DNA of 64,000 bases from Microstegium vimineum (GCA_022036555.1 CM039131.1:32390455-32454454), one strand, 5' to 3'; numbered from the stretch's first letter, positions 22,966-36,491 are shown. Program-made: numbers and translations. The notes: a model not told the origin generated them from the sequence alone.

Positions 22966-23588
22966 GCTGGAGGGATATTTAAAACTTTTTCCTGGGCTGC
23001 GGGCTGCGGCGTTGCGGGTAGGGCTGGAGGCTTCTTCTTTTTTTATTTTATCCTCCTAACTTGTAATCACGTGTAAGTTTTAAAGTGTATTTTTTTGTCT
23101 TTTAAACTTGTTATAATATTATAAGTCATATAGAAACTTTGAACCAATCAGCGTCGCTGTCATCATTGCGGAAGCCGCCTCACACAGAGGTGCTCGTCGT
23201 AAGGAAGAACAATGAGGGGAGCCTCAACGGTAGAAAGGTGAGGTGGCACCATACTACCATAGCGCGTCACCGAAGCACAACTCTACCTCGCTAGCAATGC
23301 TTCTTCTAATCGCAGCGCGTGGCTCCGGTCGTGCCATGACGAGCCGCGGGCCCACACGAGCTCTGCAACCGGAGCCACATGCGGAAGCATCGCATGCCAC
23401 AACAACACACATGAGGTATGGCCTATCAGAGCATATATGAGTTTAAAGTGGTGACCGTTAGCCAAAAAAATCTTTATAAATACTTTGGGGACAAATCATA
23501 TAAGAGAAATCTATAATTACTTATCAAAATAAATAAATCCAAAATTTAGATTGTTCTTTAATATCTAAAATTAAGGTGAAGTATATAA
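22966..23588. promoter_or_regulatory. POT1 5' flank and intergenic DNA
   Basis: Upstream of the POT1 first exon. No gene recognised on either strand. Confidence 0.4.
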
Positions 23589-26500
23589 CACCTGTTTGGA
23601 TGTATATATTGGAGCTCAGAGATTGGAATTGGAATCATGTTTCTTCAATATTGTTGTTTAGATGTACATGGAATTGATATTTGGTATTGAGGACTAAATT
23701 CCTTGGTATTGACTTTTAAATGGAAGAGGTCTATCCCACTACGGAGCTCGACCCCTCTGTATTGAGTGGAATCAGACCCGACACTTAGCGTCTTCCCCAT
23801 GGGCAAGCAGCACCGGGCGAGCGCCCTCTTCCCCATGACCTTTTCCTCTTCCCCACGGCCGGCGGCGCGGGTTCCTCTCCTCTTCCCCACGGCCGGCGGC
23901 GCGAGATCCCCTTCTTCCCCATGGCTGGCAGCACAAGATCCACCATGGACAACGACACAAGATTCCCCCACCATGTTGGCCAGGATCGAGCTCATCTCGT
24001 CGTTGCCGCTCTTCTATCTCTAGCGGCAGCGAGATCCAATCGTGTCCCCATGGAGGCGCATCCATGGTCGGCAGTGGTTGAGCTCCCCCATGGCTGTGCT
24101 CGAGGTCCCCCGTCGCCTCCCTCTCCGTGTACGCCCTAGGCCTAACGCATTTGCCGGTCCGGCTCCGGTGTTCCTCTTCCCTAACTCTGGTGTCCTCTTG
24201 TTCCGGTTTGCGGTGGATATGAGGAGAGAGATTGTAACACCTAAAATTTGAAATAGTAAATAGATTTGAATTTGATTTGAATTTGATTTAATTTAAAGTA
24301 TTTCGTGAAGCATAGAATTAAATATATAAAACTTAAATTAATTATCATGTTAGGGTTTAACTTGTGTGATGCACTCATGCTCTTGCATTCTTTTTGTGTG
24401 GCTTTGCAAAACTTTGGAAAAAGGAATTCAAATCTTATTTGAAAATCATTTGCAAAATTCAGAAAATAGAAACCCCTTTCTCTCCCTTACTCCCTCCTTC
24501 TGGCCCAGTCCCGCGGCCTGCTCTTCTCCCTCCCCCTCTTGCGCTGTGGGCCGGCCCAGCTCCGCAGGCCCGCACCGCACCGGCCTCCTCCTCCCTTCCT
24601 CCCACTGCCAGCGCGGGCCCAGCTGTCGGCGCCGCCTACCTCCCTCTTTCTCTCTCTCTCTGTCACCGACGCCCTAGGCCCACCTGTCGGCTCTCTCTCT
24701 CCCTTCTCTGCTCGAGTCCGAGGCGAACACGCCTCGCCGCGCCGCGAACCGCCGACGCGGAATCCCCGCGTCTCGTCTTCGTGCCGGACTCACCCCCGCC
24801 CTCCGTAAATAGCACCGAGCCCCGCACCGAACCCCCTCATCCTCTTGCCGCAGATCGCCTCGCAACCGCCAGCCACAGCGCCGCCGCGATCCGCTCTGCT
24901 CCGCCGTCGTCGATCCGTTCCGCACCGCCGGTTGCTCCTCGCCCTTCGCCGAGCACCGCAACACGTTCACGTAAGTGCAGAACGCTTCCTCCCTCTCTTC
25001 TCTCGCCCAATCGCGCTCTGTTTCGTCGAATCACCGAGCACCGATGCTTCGCCGCCGCAGTTCATCGTCGACAGCTCTCCCCCGTCACAACAAAGCCCTG
25101 CCAACGCCCGCAATAGCTTCGCCGTGCTCCCCGCATGCTCCCTGTGCCTTTTTCCGGTAGAATTAGGGCATCAGCGCCCTAACCGCCGTGCTCCGACCGC
25201 CCGCCACCGCCGCGCTTCGCCGTCGGTGCTCTCTGCTTGTCCCCGTGCCTCGCCAATGCTCTGGATGAGTTCGTGATGCTCTCCTCAACCTCCCGGTGTG
25301 CTTGGTTTCGAAAACGGAGCACCGCAGTGTCCGATTGAGTTCGCGCCGCCGTGCGCTGGCCGCCGGCCATGGCGCACCGCCGCCCTCCCTCTCTGCTCCG
25401 GCCTCAGCGCCGCCATCCCCTCTCTCTCACACCCCCGATCTAATCTGATCCGCTCGCTTCTAATCCTACGGCCCAAGATCCACCGTACCCCTTCGCCTGC
25501 GGTTTTTGCTAAAGAGCCCCTCTGTTTTCTCCCCTCTAAACCCGCGGTCCAAAGCGTCATCCAGCAATACGTTTTTCCATCGGGAAAACATATTTCCTTT
25601 TCTGAGTTCAGTTTAATTCCGAAAATAAATAAAACTCTAATTCCCTTTTTATCTCTAATCTTCAAATGCTCATATTTTCTTCGTTTTAAATCCAAATCGA
25701 TCCGTTCGAGTTGCGTTAGATCCGTATTTTCATGCTCTATCCAGTAGTATAGGTTTCACCTATGTTAAGTACTTTTGAAAATCAATGAAAATTACTTTGC
25801 TTTTGCTAAACCTATCTCTCTTCAAAATCCCGTTTTATCTCTAACTTCTTCGTTTTAGATCCGATTAGCGTGATTCTCGTATCTCTGTGATCGTAGTAAA
25901 GTTTAGATCTGTTTTATAACCTTTTCAAAGTCTTTCTATTGTTTTTGGTGTAATGTTCTAATCATGTCTTGTTTGCTTCGTGTATGATTGTTCGGATGAT
26001 TGCGTGGTGATGTTGATCGAGTACAGCCGGTGAGATCTTCGTTGACCAAGAGTTCTTTGCAGCAGATCAGGATCACCAAGAGCTTTGGGATCAAAGCAAG
26101 TTTAACATGGGATCATCCTTGTTACCTACTCACCATAATTCAATCTAGTCATATTGCATGTGTCTAATTTGATTCCTATTAGATCTATACCATAGCTTTG
26201 TTATCCTCTACCTTGTCACCATGGGTTTATATGTATATGGGTAGCTTTGCTATGCTTTACAATAATGGATCTTGAGATTAATCTTGACTAATGATATATG
26301 CAACAATGAGATAAAATTGGCTTTTGTAGCAACATGGAATAGGACCCTACTGTAGGGCAAAAGCTGGGATTTCTAATACAACCACGAGTGCTATAATGGC
26401 TCTGGCTTTAGTCAAGTATAAAGATTCGTACTAGCATGTTGGCAGTTCGTGAAAGGCACCATTGCCGAGCTGGTTGCAGGGCATGGTCCAGGGTGGTTAC

Positions 26501-27349
26501 CGTTTGAGAGGTACCATCGAGTGGAGGCTTTGTATACCCCTTGCCCGTGGGTCCGTAGGGTCTATCAACATGTTAGGAAGACTTTTGAAAGACTTCATAG
26601 TGTTCCCTGCCCGCTCACCTTGGAAGTGTTTTGGGAGTTGCAAACCCGGGCATATGGGTAACATGGCTTGTGGGTAAAGTGTATAACCTCTGCAGAGTGT
26701 AAATCTATCATGATAGCCGTGCTCACGGTTACGAGCGGCCTGGAAAACTCACAGTGTAGATGATCATGTTGTTTAATTGTTAATGATGCTTATTAATCTT
26801 ATCATGTGGTTATTAATTGGGCCATGCATAACTAAAGCTAAGTGTTGGTAAAACTTGACCAAGTTAAAAGCAACCGCAGTACAGACAGTGTCAACCTTTT
26901 GAGCTTCATAACCCTATGTTACTCTTGCTGAGTACGTAAGTGCTCACTCTTGCTTTCTCAACCCCTTCAGATGGCTATGAAGACTACCGTGAGGAGTACT
27001 AGGCTAGTGGTCAACCAGTCGGCGTTCCCTGTGAAGTGGAGCTTCGTCGCGAGAGTTATCTTTATATTCCGCTGTTATGTTATTTAAATATTAATCGTTA
27101 TGTAATAAACACTCAGTGATGGTACAATTTAAAGGTTTGTCGGCTTATGTGTGTGATTGATCTCTGAGCACACATGAGTTATTCATATTCAATTTTATCC
27201 TTAAAATTGGGTGTGACAGAGATGGGTTAATTATGTGTACATCCAAACAATAGCTTTGGTATTGTAATCTATTTCCAATACCAAGCTGATTTGGTATTGT
27301 ATCCAATTCAATGTCAACACATTCAATATCTACCATCCAGACGAAGCCT
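23589..27349. mobile_element. Older DNA element split by a solo LTR
   Basis: The left end CCTGTTTGGATGTATATATT and the right end (reverse complement of ATATCTACCATCCAGACGAAG) are imperfect inverted repeats. Both flanks of the solo LTR are therefore likely parts of one pre-existing element of about 0.77 kb. Family uncertain (hAT-like by its TGTTTGGATG end). Confidence 0.4.
24233..27218 (+). mobile_element. Solo LTR, about 3 kb, with 5-bp target duplication
   Basis: The segment begins TGTAACACC and ends GGTGTGACA, with TG...CA termini. It is flanked by GAGAT at 24228-24232 and again at 27219-27223. That is the signature of a retrotransposon LTR left after recombination between the two LTRs. 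It holds a GC-rich block (24490-25500) with shadow reading frames but no recognisable gag or pol. A short non-autonomous retroelement is an alternative. Orientation is arbitrary. Confidence 0.75.
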
Positions 27350-27473
27350 GAGATGCATTGCTGCTAGACAAAAGGACGGCATTATTTAGAGAAAATTTAC
27401 AAAATGAAAGTTGATATGAGCAGTAGTAGTAAAATATAAGGTTTATATGCTCATTTGATATATATAACAAATA

Positions 27474-27733
27474 CTCCCTCCATCCCAAATTGTAAGTCAT
27501 TCCAAGAATCTTGAGGAGTCAAAGTTTTTTAAGTTTAACCAAACTTATATAACAATATAATAGTATTTATGATGTTAAATAAGTATCATTAGATTCGTTA
27601 TCAATTATATTTTCATCGTATACCTATTTGATGTTATAAATTTTTATAGTTTTGTCTATAATTCTTAGTCAAACTTGAGATGCTTTGACTCTTCAAGATT
27701 TTTGAAATAACTTATAATTTAGGATGGAGGAAG
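27474..27733. mobile_element. Stowaway-type MITE, family A copy 2
   Basis: 260 bp, TA/TA flanks, ends CTCCCTCCATCCCAAATTGT and the reverse complement of the same. Strongly similar to copies 1 and 3. Confidence 0.87.
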
Positions 27734-27742
27734 TATAATATA

Positions 27743-27946
27743 CTCTCTCCATTATCATTTGTACCCGAGCAGACGGGACACTTGGTTGGTTTAACTTGGC
27801 ACTCGGGTACCAAAAGCCAACTGCATGCGTGCATATATGGATGGACAAAGCAAATAGCCCTCAGCACTTTATTAATGCCACCTCGATATCCGAAACCTTT
27901 TGGTAGCCGTTAAACTCTCTTTTCTCAAAAAAAAAAGATAATGGAG
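27743..27946. mobile_element. Stowaway-like MITE, different family
   Basis: About 204 bp between TA dinucleotides. The left end CTCTCTCCATTATC matches the reverse complement of the right end GATAATGGAG. It adjoins copy 2 with only a few bases between them. Confidence 0.6.
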
Positions 27947-27950
27947 TATA

Positions 27951-28160
27951 AATCATTTTAACTTTTTTGGCCGTCACAACATCTCAAATTTCATTAAATT
28001 TATATAATAAAATTATAATATTTATGATATCAGATAAGTATCCTTATATTTCTCACTAATTATATTTTCATATTATAAATGTCATAAATATTTATAATTT
28101 TGATTAAACTTAACGTACTTCTTTAAGAAAATTCAAATAATTTATAATTTGGACCAGAAA
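27951..28160. mobile_element. Decayed family A Stowaway relic
   Basis: Interior motifs typical of family A (ATTTATGATATCAGATAAGTAT, then ATTATATTTTCAT) occur in the same order but with degraded ends. It is a third MITE in a row. Confidence 0.5.
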
Positions 28161-28566
28161 AAGCATATGAGATGAGAGCTTGTCTATCAATGCGAGTAGC
28201 AACAGACATATGAAGTAATGAAGCACAAACTTGTTGGCATCGAGCACCTTACCTTAGAGATAGGAGAAAGCAATATGAACCGAAAAAGCAAGGGCTAAAG
28301 GCCGATGCTAGAGATGAGCATGTGGCCATGTTTATTTTGGGAGGGAAGGAGTACATTTTTACATTGCGCATAAGAGCGTAAACTTTGTGTTTTCACGGGA
28401 GCTTTTCGTGGAAACAACTCGATAGACTTGTGTGATACCATGCTGATGAAGTGTTCTAACTTCTAACACAGCCGTAGAGCCTACATACGCACCGGATCAC
28501 AGTCCACAAGATAACAAACAAGAAACAAACAATGAAAGAATGCCTGGCTGACGAAACTAGCTAGAT
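28161..28566. other. Kinesin 3' flank
   Basis: Downstream of the kinesin stop codon on the minus strand; no other gene seen. Confidence 0.5.
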
Positions 28567-31500
28567 TCAAACAAGAAGATTCTTCCCGCGTGGCAGTGAG
28601 ACGCTGCGTCGGATGTCCGGCAACGGCATATTAGCCCTCTCGGCGTACGGCGGCTTGATCCAGTTCCGGCGTTGCCTTCCTTCTGTCAGAGGCTCCATCT
28701 CCCGGACAGATGCCCTGACACTGCAAGGAAAAAACAACCATGTGAGTTTCATCAGCTGTCAGTCTATAACCTACTATAAATCAGTATTTGGGAATGTCAA
28801 GTGTACGGTATACCACAGGAACCACACGGAGTAGTGAAAAAATGCAACCACGAGGGAAACAGAAATAACTGCTGAACCAGACCTGATGTCTATGTTCTGG
28901 GACTGTCTTGTCACCGGTGTGGGTAACTTCTTCGCCTTTCGGTTGAAGTGGAAAGTGGCTTCATCTCCTGCAAACTCGTTTTCGATTTCGGACAAGTCCC
29001 TCGTGCTTCTGACCTCTGACCTCACTTTGGTACCCGAGTGTCTGTTTGCTGATTTCTCTTCATTGTGAGCCTTTGGTGTACTCTCAGACCTGTTCTTCAC
29101 CATGTTTTGCCGGATAGGGGGGATTTTGGTTCTGTTCTCTTCAGAATCCCGAAATTTCCGTAGACTCTGAGCTGTCAGGACAGCTGAAGGTGTGTTTTTT
29201 GAGTTGCTGGACAATATTTTTGGAGGCACTTCGACCTTTGATATAGGTGTGCAGTCGATGCTTCCAGTGTTCTCCACAATTTTGGCAAAGCTGCCTCTCT
29301 CGACAGAGAGTGAACTTCTAACTGGAGGAGATGGGGTCTTATACTTTCGCGCACTCAGGTACAATTCCCTGCTGATGACAGGTGACTTATCATCTAGCTC
29401 TCTCACTGACAATGGTGAACGGAACCTTCTTTGCTTGCCGGATGATGAACTTCTTATCTGTCAGGATGATGCATACATGAGATATAAATATCTTTTAAGA
29501 TGCGAGCAATTGTGCTGCAACTCCAAAGAAACTGTAAGAGTATCCTAGTGAAAAATAAACATACGATTTTTCAGAGAAACAAAGTACCTCACTTGTACAA
29601 GTGTCTACACTGGATTCTTGACTAACTTCAGGTTTCAAGGACATGCAGGCGGTTAAAGGTGATCTTGTTCTTGCATGTCTCACCTCAGAAGTCACTCGGT
29701 TAGCAAGATCTTTAAACTGTGCCACTTCATGTTCCTTTTCATCTAATGCCAATTTAAGCTTGGCAATCTGAAAAATAATTCTTATACTATTGAGTTACAA
29801 AATTAAAGTTCTAATGGTATTTGGGAATTATTATAAAACAACATTCATACCTCTTCCTTTAGATCTTTGACCTGACCTGCTTCTTTATTTGCACGGGCAG
29901 CTCCAAGTTCTATTGTAGCTACACGCTCAGCGAATTTGAGAGTGCTCATTGTTTCACTAAAAGAGTTTGTTTCAGGGTTCATATGCACAAACATCAATGT
30001 TTTTGCCTGACCACCTGTATTGCAGGGAAACAAGTGGTTAGAAAAGTATTTTTGACAACAGCATCTCCAACAATACAAGGGTTTGTAACAATACCTAAGG
30101 CGTCCTGCAACACTTGTGTTAACTTGCTATTCCTGTATGGAACATGGGAACTCTTTTGGGCAAGTGCAGATATAACATCACCAAGTGCTGATAGCGATTT
30201 GTTTATGTGCTTGGCTTCATTTAGCCTTTCTCCAGTCGCTTCAGATTTGTCTACCCTCTCACTTCCCGCGAGATCCACTAGATGGAGGCACCCTCTTAGA
30301 GTTGAGCCCGAAATTACCTCCTTTCCTTGTACATGAACTGTCAACACACTAAAAAGAGCAATACAGATACCAATGGTACAGTGTCACTAAGTATACCAGC
30401 CAGATAAACTGAGAGAATGTGTAAACTCGAGGAAATGCAGTTATTTGCGTTTTTTGCCTCTTTGGATGACCTTTAATTTCTAGAATGGTTTTTGGTGTTA
30501 CTTTGTTATGTAAACTCCTTGTGTTTGGTTTGCTGTGTTAAACTGTAATAAGGTGATCTCATTCCTCTCATTTGAGGATGATGCTGGATGTTATACATTC
30601 CATTATCTTAAAAAAAAAGAGAAACCAAGAGAAAGTATCTCTAGGACAGAATTTTAAAAAGACTACTGATTATGACCTTATTCGGTGCCAAAGTACGATG
30701 CATGAGTTCAAGAATACCTGTGTGAGCGGCTACTTCGTTCATTAAGAGCAGTTGATCCAACTGCTCGGTTTCTCTGGCCAACTTTCATTAGATCCAAAAC
30801 ATCTTGAGCGCACTTGACTGGCATGATATTTGCATCTGGGATGTTGAGTCCATTTACATGAGAATTATTGCGTATCTCTAATGTGTTTCATGGTTAAGGA
30901 AATAAAGAACAAAGTTTTGATAGCAAAGTGAAAAAGGTTAATCAAATTAATGTATTTCATATTATGTTAAATAGAAGGAGATTTTCAGAATGAAATACAT
31001 ATTAGCTACTATTTTCACTATGACGACTTTATTCATATTATTATATTTATTAAGAAATAATAATAAAACTTAACATAAAAAGGATATCTTTTGTTTGCAC
31101 CATCAGTCATTAGTAAATCCCTCACTTGCTCATTGTATATTTCAATCATCTGAACTTTAACATCATATATAATGGAATCTGCTCTTGTTTGAGAAATTTC
31201 AAACAGATCATTCAACGACCGGTAGTTTACACCCCAGGTTTCCTCTGATGTTACGTCTGGGCCGCTCTGAGAAAGACATACAAATTAACTCATTATCAAA
31301 ATTAGTAAAATCCATGGTATGCAATGAAAACAAACATTTTCTAGGAAGATAATGTTGTTACTTCTCTATCCAACTACTCTCTTGTTACACTATTATTGTC
31401 CTCTGATTTGAACTTTCCACACAAACGTCATCCTTTGAAGCAAAATTACTTATGAAATTCTAGTATTTTTTTCCCACAAAAATTACCATTGTGTATGTTT

Positions 31501-34500
31501 TTCCAGATCCCGTTTGACCATATGCAAATATGCATACATTATATCCATCCATGACAGATCTAATCAATGGTTGAGTATCAGCAAAAACTTCAGCTGTTAT
31601 GAAGAAAAAATATGAAAGTCAGAAACATGAGGCTGATTCAGAGTAGGCACACAAAATACACTTTATCCAAGTAAAGGAGAATGAAAATTATGAGAGAGTG
31701 ATGATCTACATTGTGAAGCATTAGGTCCAAATATTTTGTTGAATGTGAATATTTTCCGTCCATCCTTCCCTTGCTTTTGAGGATTCGCAATCAGAATTTC
31801 TCCATTGTCCCCAATATGATCAACAGTAGACCTTTGATCAGATTGTGTCTTTGGGAAAGGTTTAACTCTGCAGTAAACTCTAATGCTACCTGACAATATG
31901 CACTTTCTGGATATCAGTAATCAAATACCTTTGCTACTAGTAAAATGAAATTAATAAATTGAATCTGCATGTCACCTTTAAGATCTTGTACTTGATTATA
32001 CAGCTTACGATTTTCCTCAAGCAACTTGTGGTAGGCATTATGGTTTTGAGCCTCGAAGTAGCTTTCTACATTTTTAAAATGTTGTTCAGAGATGAAGGAA
32101 CTAATATAAGTTAAAACGTTGGGTTAAATTCCAAATTCAGTACCGACCTAGCCTCCTCAGGTCTTCCTCCCAGTCAGAACGAGTCGATTCAACTTGAAGC
32201 TTCATTTCATTGAAGGACATCTTTAACTTCTGAATTTTCAAATTTCAGTAGACCAAATTAGTAAAGTGAAACAATGGACACATAGCTTTACAATTACTGT
32301 AGTTTCATATCTTGAGTAATTGTCTTGCTAAAAAAGGGTCAGTTTTCAAGAACAAACAAAAGTCATTTAATTAGAGAAGTAGATAAGGGGTTTTGACAGG
32401 TAAAACTTGGAATTTCTTCAAATTAATTCTAGTATGAAGCATGAAGCCTGACATAGATCATTTTTTGTTAATGCTACAAGGAAACAATTAATAATTCTGA
32501 TTATGCATTCGACATATTGCTAGGTAATAGGCTCACTAGCACATATAATTTTGTCATGGTCTTTACCTCCAGCTCTTCTTGTTGATTTTCGAGTATTCCC
32601 TCATCATCCAAGTGTTCATGGCTTCCACGAGGCAATCGCAATGAAGAGAACATGCACTCACTATTCTCCTTCAGGCATTTTGAAATAGTTTCGATCAAAT
32701 CCATTTTAGAAAGAGTTCCATTGTCATCCTTCATCATCTTCCTTAGAACTGACCTCACCTGTTAGAAATGGATGCCTTAAAGTAAGTAATAATTTATTGT
32801 CATGGATATTTTAGTTTTCATGGCTACCAGTAACAAGACTATTTTTAAATTTTGTAGACGCTTTTCTCGAGATTACGTGCATAGGGGCTACATCATCATA
32901 ACAAAGACATGCAGACAATAGAAATTAAATATTCCATCTTTTATCAACAATACGGTACCTGATTTCTGTGAGAAGCAAGCAAAATGGTAAATTCTTTACA
33001 AGCTTGTTCGAGTACTGTTTCGATAACCTGCAATATTCACCACCATATGAAAGTTCAATCCAAATTTCATTGTGGTCAAGGTTTGGCATCAACGATGGCA
33101 TCATCCTGCATCTACTAAGAGGGACAAAAAAAGACAAAAAATAAGCAGAACTCACCTACCATATCATCTAGAGGTAAATCTTCAGCTTCACCCCATTCTA
33201 GAAGGAATGCTCGCACAACTCGAAGAACAAAGCGCTGAAAAAGAGAATGCTGAGCTTCTTCAACTCTTGATTCCTCGAGAGAGACCTCAGAGAGAAGATG
33301 CACAAATTCTAGCATTTGTTGGTCTGAGCCTCCACCTCTGTTTAAAAGTGAAGCAGGCCTTTTACTTGAGGATGCAATTTTCACGATGCCACCATACCGC
33401 CATATACCAATTCCACCTGAGATCTTCCACTCGTGGTATCCCTTGAGGCAGAGTATGCAGTCAACAACTTTCATTGACGAACCTCCCTGTAAGCATTGTA
33501 TAGTTGGATTCAGATAGGACTAGCTTATTTAACGTAGTGAGGTAACCCATAAGTTTGATCTAAACAGAAAGGTGAAATCATAAGATAGAATTCTGCATCT
33601 ACTACGAACTAGCAAACGGCATCATGTGGATTTTCTTGATTGAATGATTCAACCTATATATGGATTCACTGTATGACACCAGGGTAAGAAAAATAGAATA
33701 ACTACAATTCATGAGACATACACCTATTTTCTTCCAAATGGACAAAACAATTCAGCAAACCCCTGATAAGCCTTACAGTTGAGCAAATCAAACTGCCCAT
33801 AATAATAGAAGGCTTTCATGACACATACATAGAAACAATTGGATCAATGCAACTCAAACTGTTTACCTTCTCTATATCAGAGGTTTCAAACGTCAACAGG
33901 TTCATCGCACTAACTGCAACAAGGAAGTTCCTCATGTTCTCGAAGTACTGTATTGCAGACTGTGCTGGCCCATCGAACGTCTGAACCGTGATGACAGGAT
34001 TCTCCACAACCTACGGGCACAAGAAGAAGGGTTTATTACTCACATGAAAACTAGTGACATTTTCTCCACAATTTTGTCGGGCAACTGACACACACCTTGG
34101 GGACGGCGCCGGGATTGACGCGGTTGAGAACCTTGCAGAGGACGAGGCCGTTGCGCAGTGCCGCGCAAAACTCCTCCTCGGACGGCCTCTCCGGAAGGGA
34201 CTCTGCCACCGCGGGCTCCATCTGCCGCAGCCACCGCGCCGCCTCGCACCTTCGCGCAGCTGAAGTGGCAACAACAGATCAGACTTAAGAGATTCAGAGA
34301 GGTCGCATTTCGGCAATTGTAACATACTAGTAGTAACCAGGAGACCGCGCAGATTTATTTTTGAATTGTGAATAACGGTAGGGGATTTTTTCAAACATTA
34401 TTGTATTATAAATCATAACCACTCCGGATCACATCGACAACATCGATAATTTATGTCGCGAGTTACGTGAATGCAGCATACTATTAGCTTAAACTAAACG

Positions 34501-34975
34501 CAATATATTAATGCTTCGGCGTTCTACTTCCACTGCATGCTTGCATACGCATTGGTTGCCTTTTGTGGGAGGCAGTAGTGTGTTTAATTGCAGAAGCGTA
34601 CGATCAACAGAGCACAGTAATTACACTGCAGTACGCCAGTACTAATCCACTTGCTAGCCCGCTGCCGTGGAAGGAAATGCCGTGACCGAGGTTCTCCAAG
34701 ACCGACGAGCGTGCGCCACCGCCGAAGCACCAAAAGCACTCGGCGGCAAGCGCCGCGAGCGCGGACCGCCCGCCCGGCCGCACGCACGACACGACGACGA
34801 GGCAGAACAATAGAAGTATAGAACTAAAGCAAATGCAAATGGAACACCAGTACACCGCTCCACCCATTCCCCCATTGGCATGCGCGATCGGGGACGGGGA
34901 GCACTGTGACTCACCGGCTTCCTCGGCCTTGCGCAGCGCCATCCCCACGTCGTGCGCTCCGGCAGCCGGGGCCAT
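28567..34975 (-). CDS. Kinesin-14 with calponin-homology domain (KCH type)
   Basis: Seventeen exons, all phases consistent, 1028 residues: 34975-34915, 34259-34096, 34010-33867, 33486-33160, 33027-32959, 32758-32567, 32229-32148, 32065-31976, 31889-31710, 31593-31487, 31266-31088, 30882-30718, 30348-30095, 30014-29851, 29767-29588, 29457-28883, 28720-28567. The N-terminal CH domain (about 20-160) shows RNGLVLCKVLNRVNPG and DCILCLKGYHEWK. A coiled-coil neck precedes KGSIRVYCRVKPF, the arrangement of minus-end-directed kinesin-14 motors. Motor motifs: GQTGSGKT (P-loop), NERSSRSH (switch I), DLAGSE (switch II). The Ser/Pro/Arg-rich tail is about 290 residues. Such proteins link microtubules and actin in plants. 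I start at 34975 (MAPAAGAHDVG); an in-frame upstream ATG at 35086 would add 37 residues. Intron 11 is a U12-type AT-AC intron. Confidence 0.94.
30883..31087 (-). other. U12-type AT-AC intron of the kinesin gene
   Basis: The 5' splice site reads AAAAG|ATATCCTTT, the exact U12 AT-AC donor. The branch-point motif TTCCTTAAC is at 30893-30901, about 10 bases before the 3' end, which reads AC|ATTAGAG. Joining there restores KRLEIRNNSHVNG in phase 2. A GT-AG alternative would have to use a GT further in and add residues not expected in the family. 205 bases long. Confidence 0.9.
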
Positions 34976-36491
34976 CGCCCTCGTCACGGCAGCGGGTGGG
35001 CGAAGTCGATCGCCTTCTCGCGCCGGCGACTTCTCCGTCCGCCGTCCTCGCCCGCCCCTCGCGGATCGCAGCTCGGCTCTGCGCACGCGCTCGCAATCGC
35101 AATCGCAACGGCAGGGACGAGCGGTCCACAGCCAGGGGCGTTTGAAAAGCTCCGACCCCGAGGCAGAGGCGGTGGGGGCCTCTTAACGGAAACTCCCCCA
35201 GGGCCAGGGGGCCGCCTCGAAATATTTTCAAACTCCCAGGGGGGCTAACGCTAAACTAACAGCGAGTTGCCGAGTTTAACTGGGTTGAAGCGAGCCCGTG
35301 CTGACCGTGCTGCTGCCGCTCTGAAAGATAGGCGCGTCCGCTGCGGGCCACCGAACACGACGCAGCGGCGGTGGCCGGTGGGATCGCTACACGTGTCAGC
35401 GCCATATCTCCACCGCCCGGGGCTTTCTGGGCCAGCGCTCACGTGCGTGCAGGCCGCACTGAGTTGAGTGGTGTGGTGGTCTTGTGGAGTAATTCTATTT
35501 TAAAGAAAACATTTATTTCCCGATCCCGCAGGGATTCAAAGTTTCAAACGCTGGACGGCTGGAGATAGCATGGAGCGCACTGCAATTCTGTTCCCGTTTG
35601 GAGTATCCTTTTCGTGCCGTATGTGGGGCTTGAGGAGGGATTTCGAACGGTCGACTCGGTAGATCCGGCATGTGGCAGGTCCGGTGGCAGAGGCAGCATA
35701 TGGCTTTCGTTTTTCTTAATGAGTGCAGATGCAGTAGTAGTTGAGATTTGAGAATGCGTGCACAGTAACTGGCAACTGATTAGTGGCACTCGCAGTGCAA
35801 CTTCGAATAGTGATGAGTATACTGTAGGCATGATGCATCTTCCGTTTTCAAATCGCTCCTACCACACCATGCTGCTAGCTAGGTTGGGGGTTAATGCCTG
35901 GTCCAGTCCTCAAGCTTGTCTTTGCTGTTTGCTCCATTTTTGAATTTCAGAACGGATGGTAGCAGTTTTGGTCTCAGTAGTGGCAAAACCAGTGCTGTGG
36001 CTACAACATTTTACTACTGTAGTTCTTCTCATTGATTCACTGTGAAAAACAGCTGTTGTGGCTTAAATTCAGCTAAAGAAACACAACCACGTCTTTGTTG
36101 AGCCTGCGCACCTTCGCTTTGCTGCTCTTTGTACAATGCTACAAAGTAGCACTACTTAGGACAACCTCAATGTAGACTAACAGAAATGTTTGCCCCAAGT
36201 AGGCATGACAACTTTCAAACCACTAATTGTGGAACATAGGCTAATGGTTGCATTGTTGTTGTCATGGATTCACGGACTTAATAGTCTGCAAGTAACTTTT
36301 TCATGGAGTTATAGCTTCAGCTCATCTATCACTCGATCCCTGCTTTCTTGCCACAATGCATACTGCAACGGTAACTTCCGCTTTTTGCCAGAACAAACAT
36401 CTATTGTTTCTTAGGTCTTTCTAATGATCTATGGAGTTACTATTTGGACTAAATTGGACAAGAGTTGCTAACATGAAGTTTGAAGCTACTA
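34976..36491. promoter_or_regulatory. Kinesin 5' flank and intergenic DNA
   Basis: GC-rich just upstream of the start (34976-35260), as usual for grass 5' UTR/promoter regions, then mixed composition. No second gene recognised. Confidence 0.45.

Noticed and set aside
24394..25747. Long Pro/Ser/Arg-rich plus-strand frames
   Set aside because: They lie within the GC-rich part of the solo LTR and show no protein domain.
30370..30620. Possible SINE or processed 3' UTR with A-tail in a kinesin intron
   Set aside because: There is an A-run at 30611 but no A/B box and no visible target duplication.
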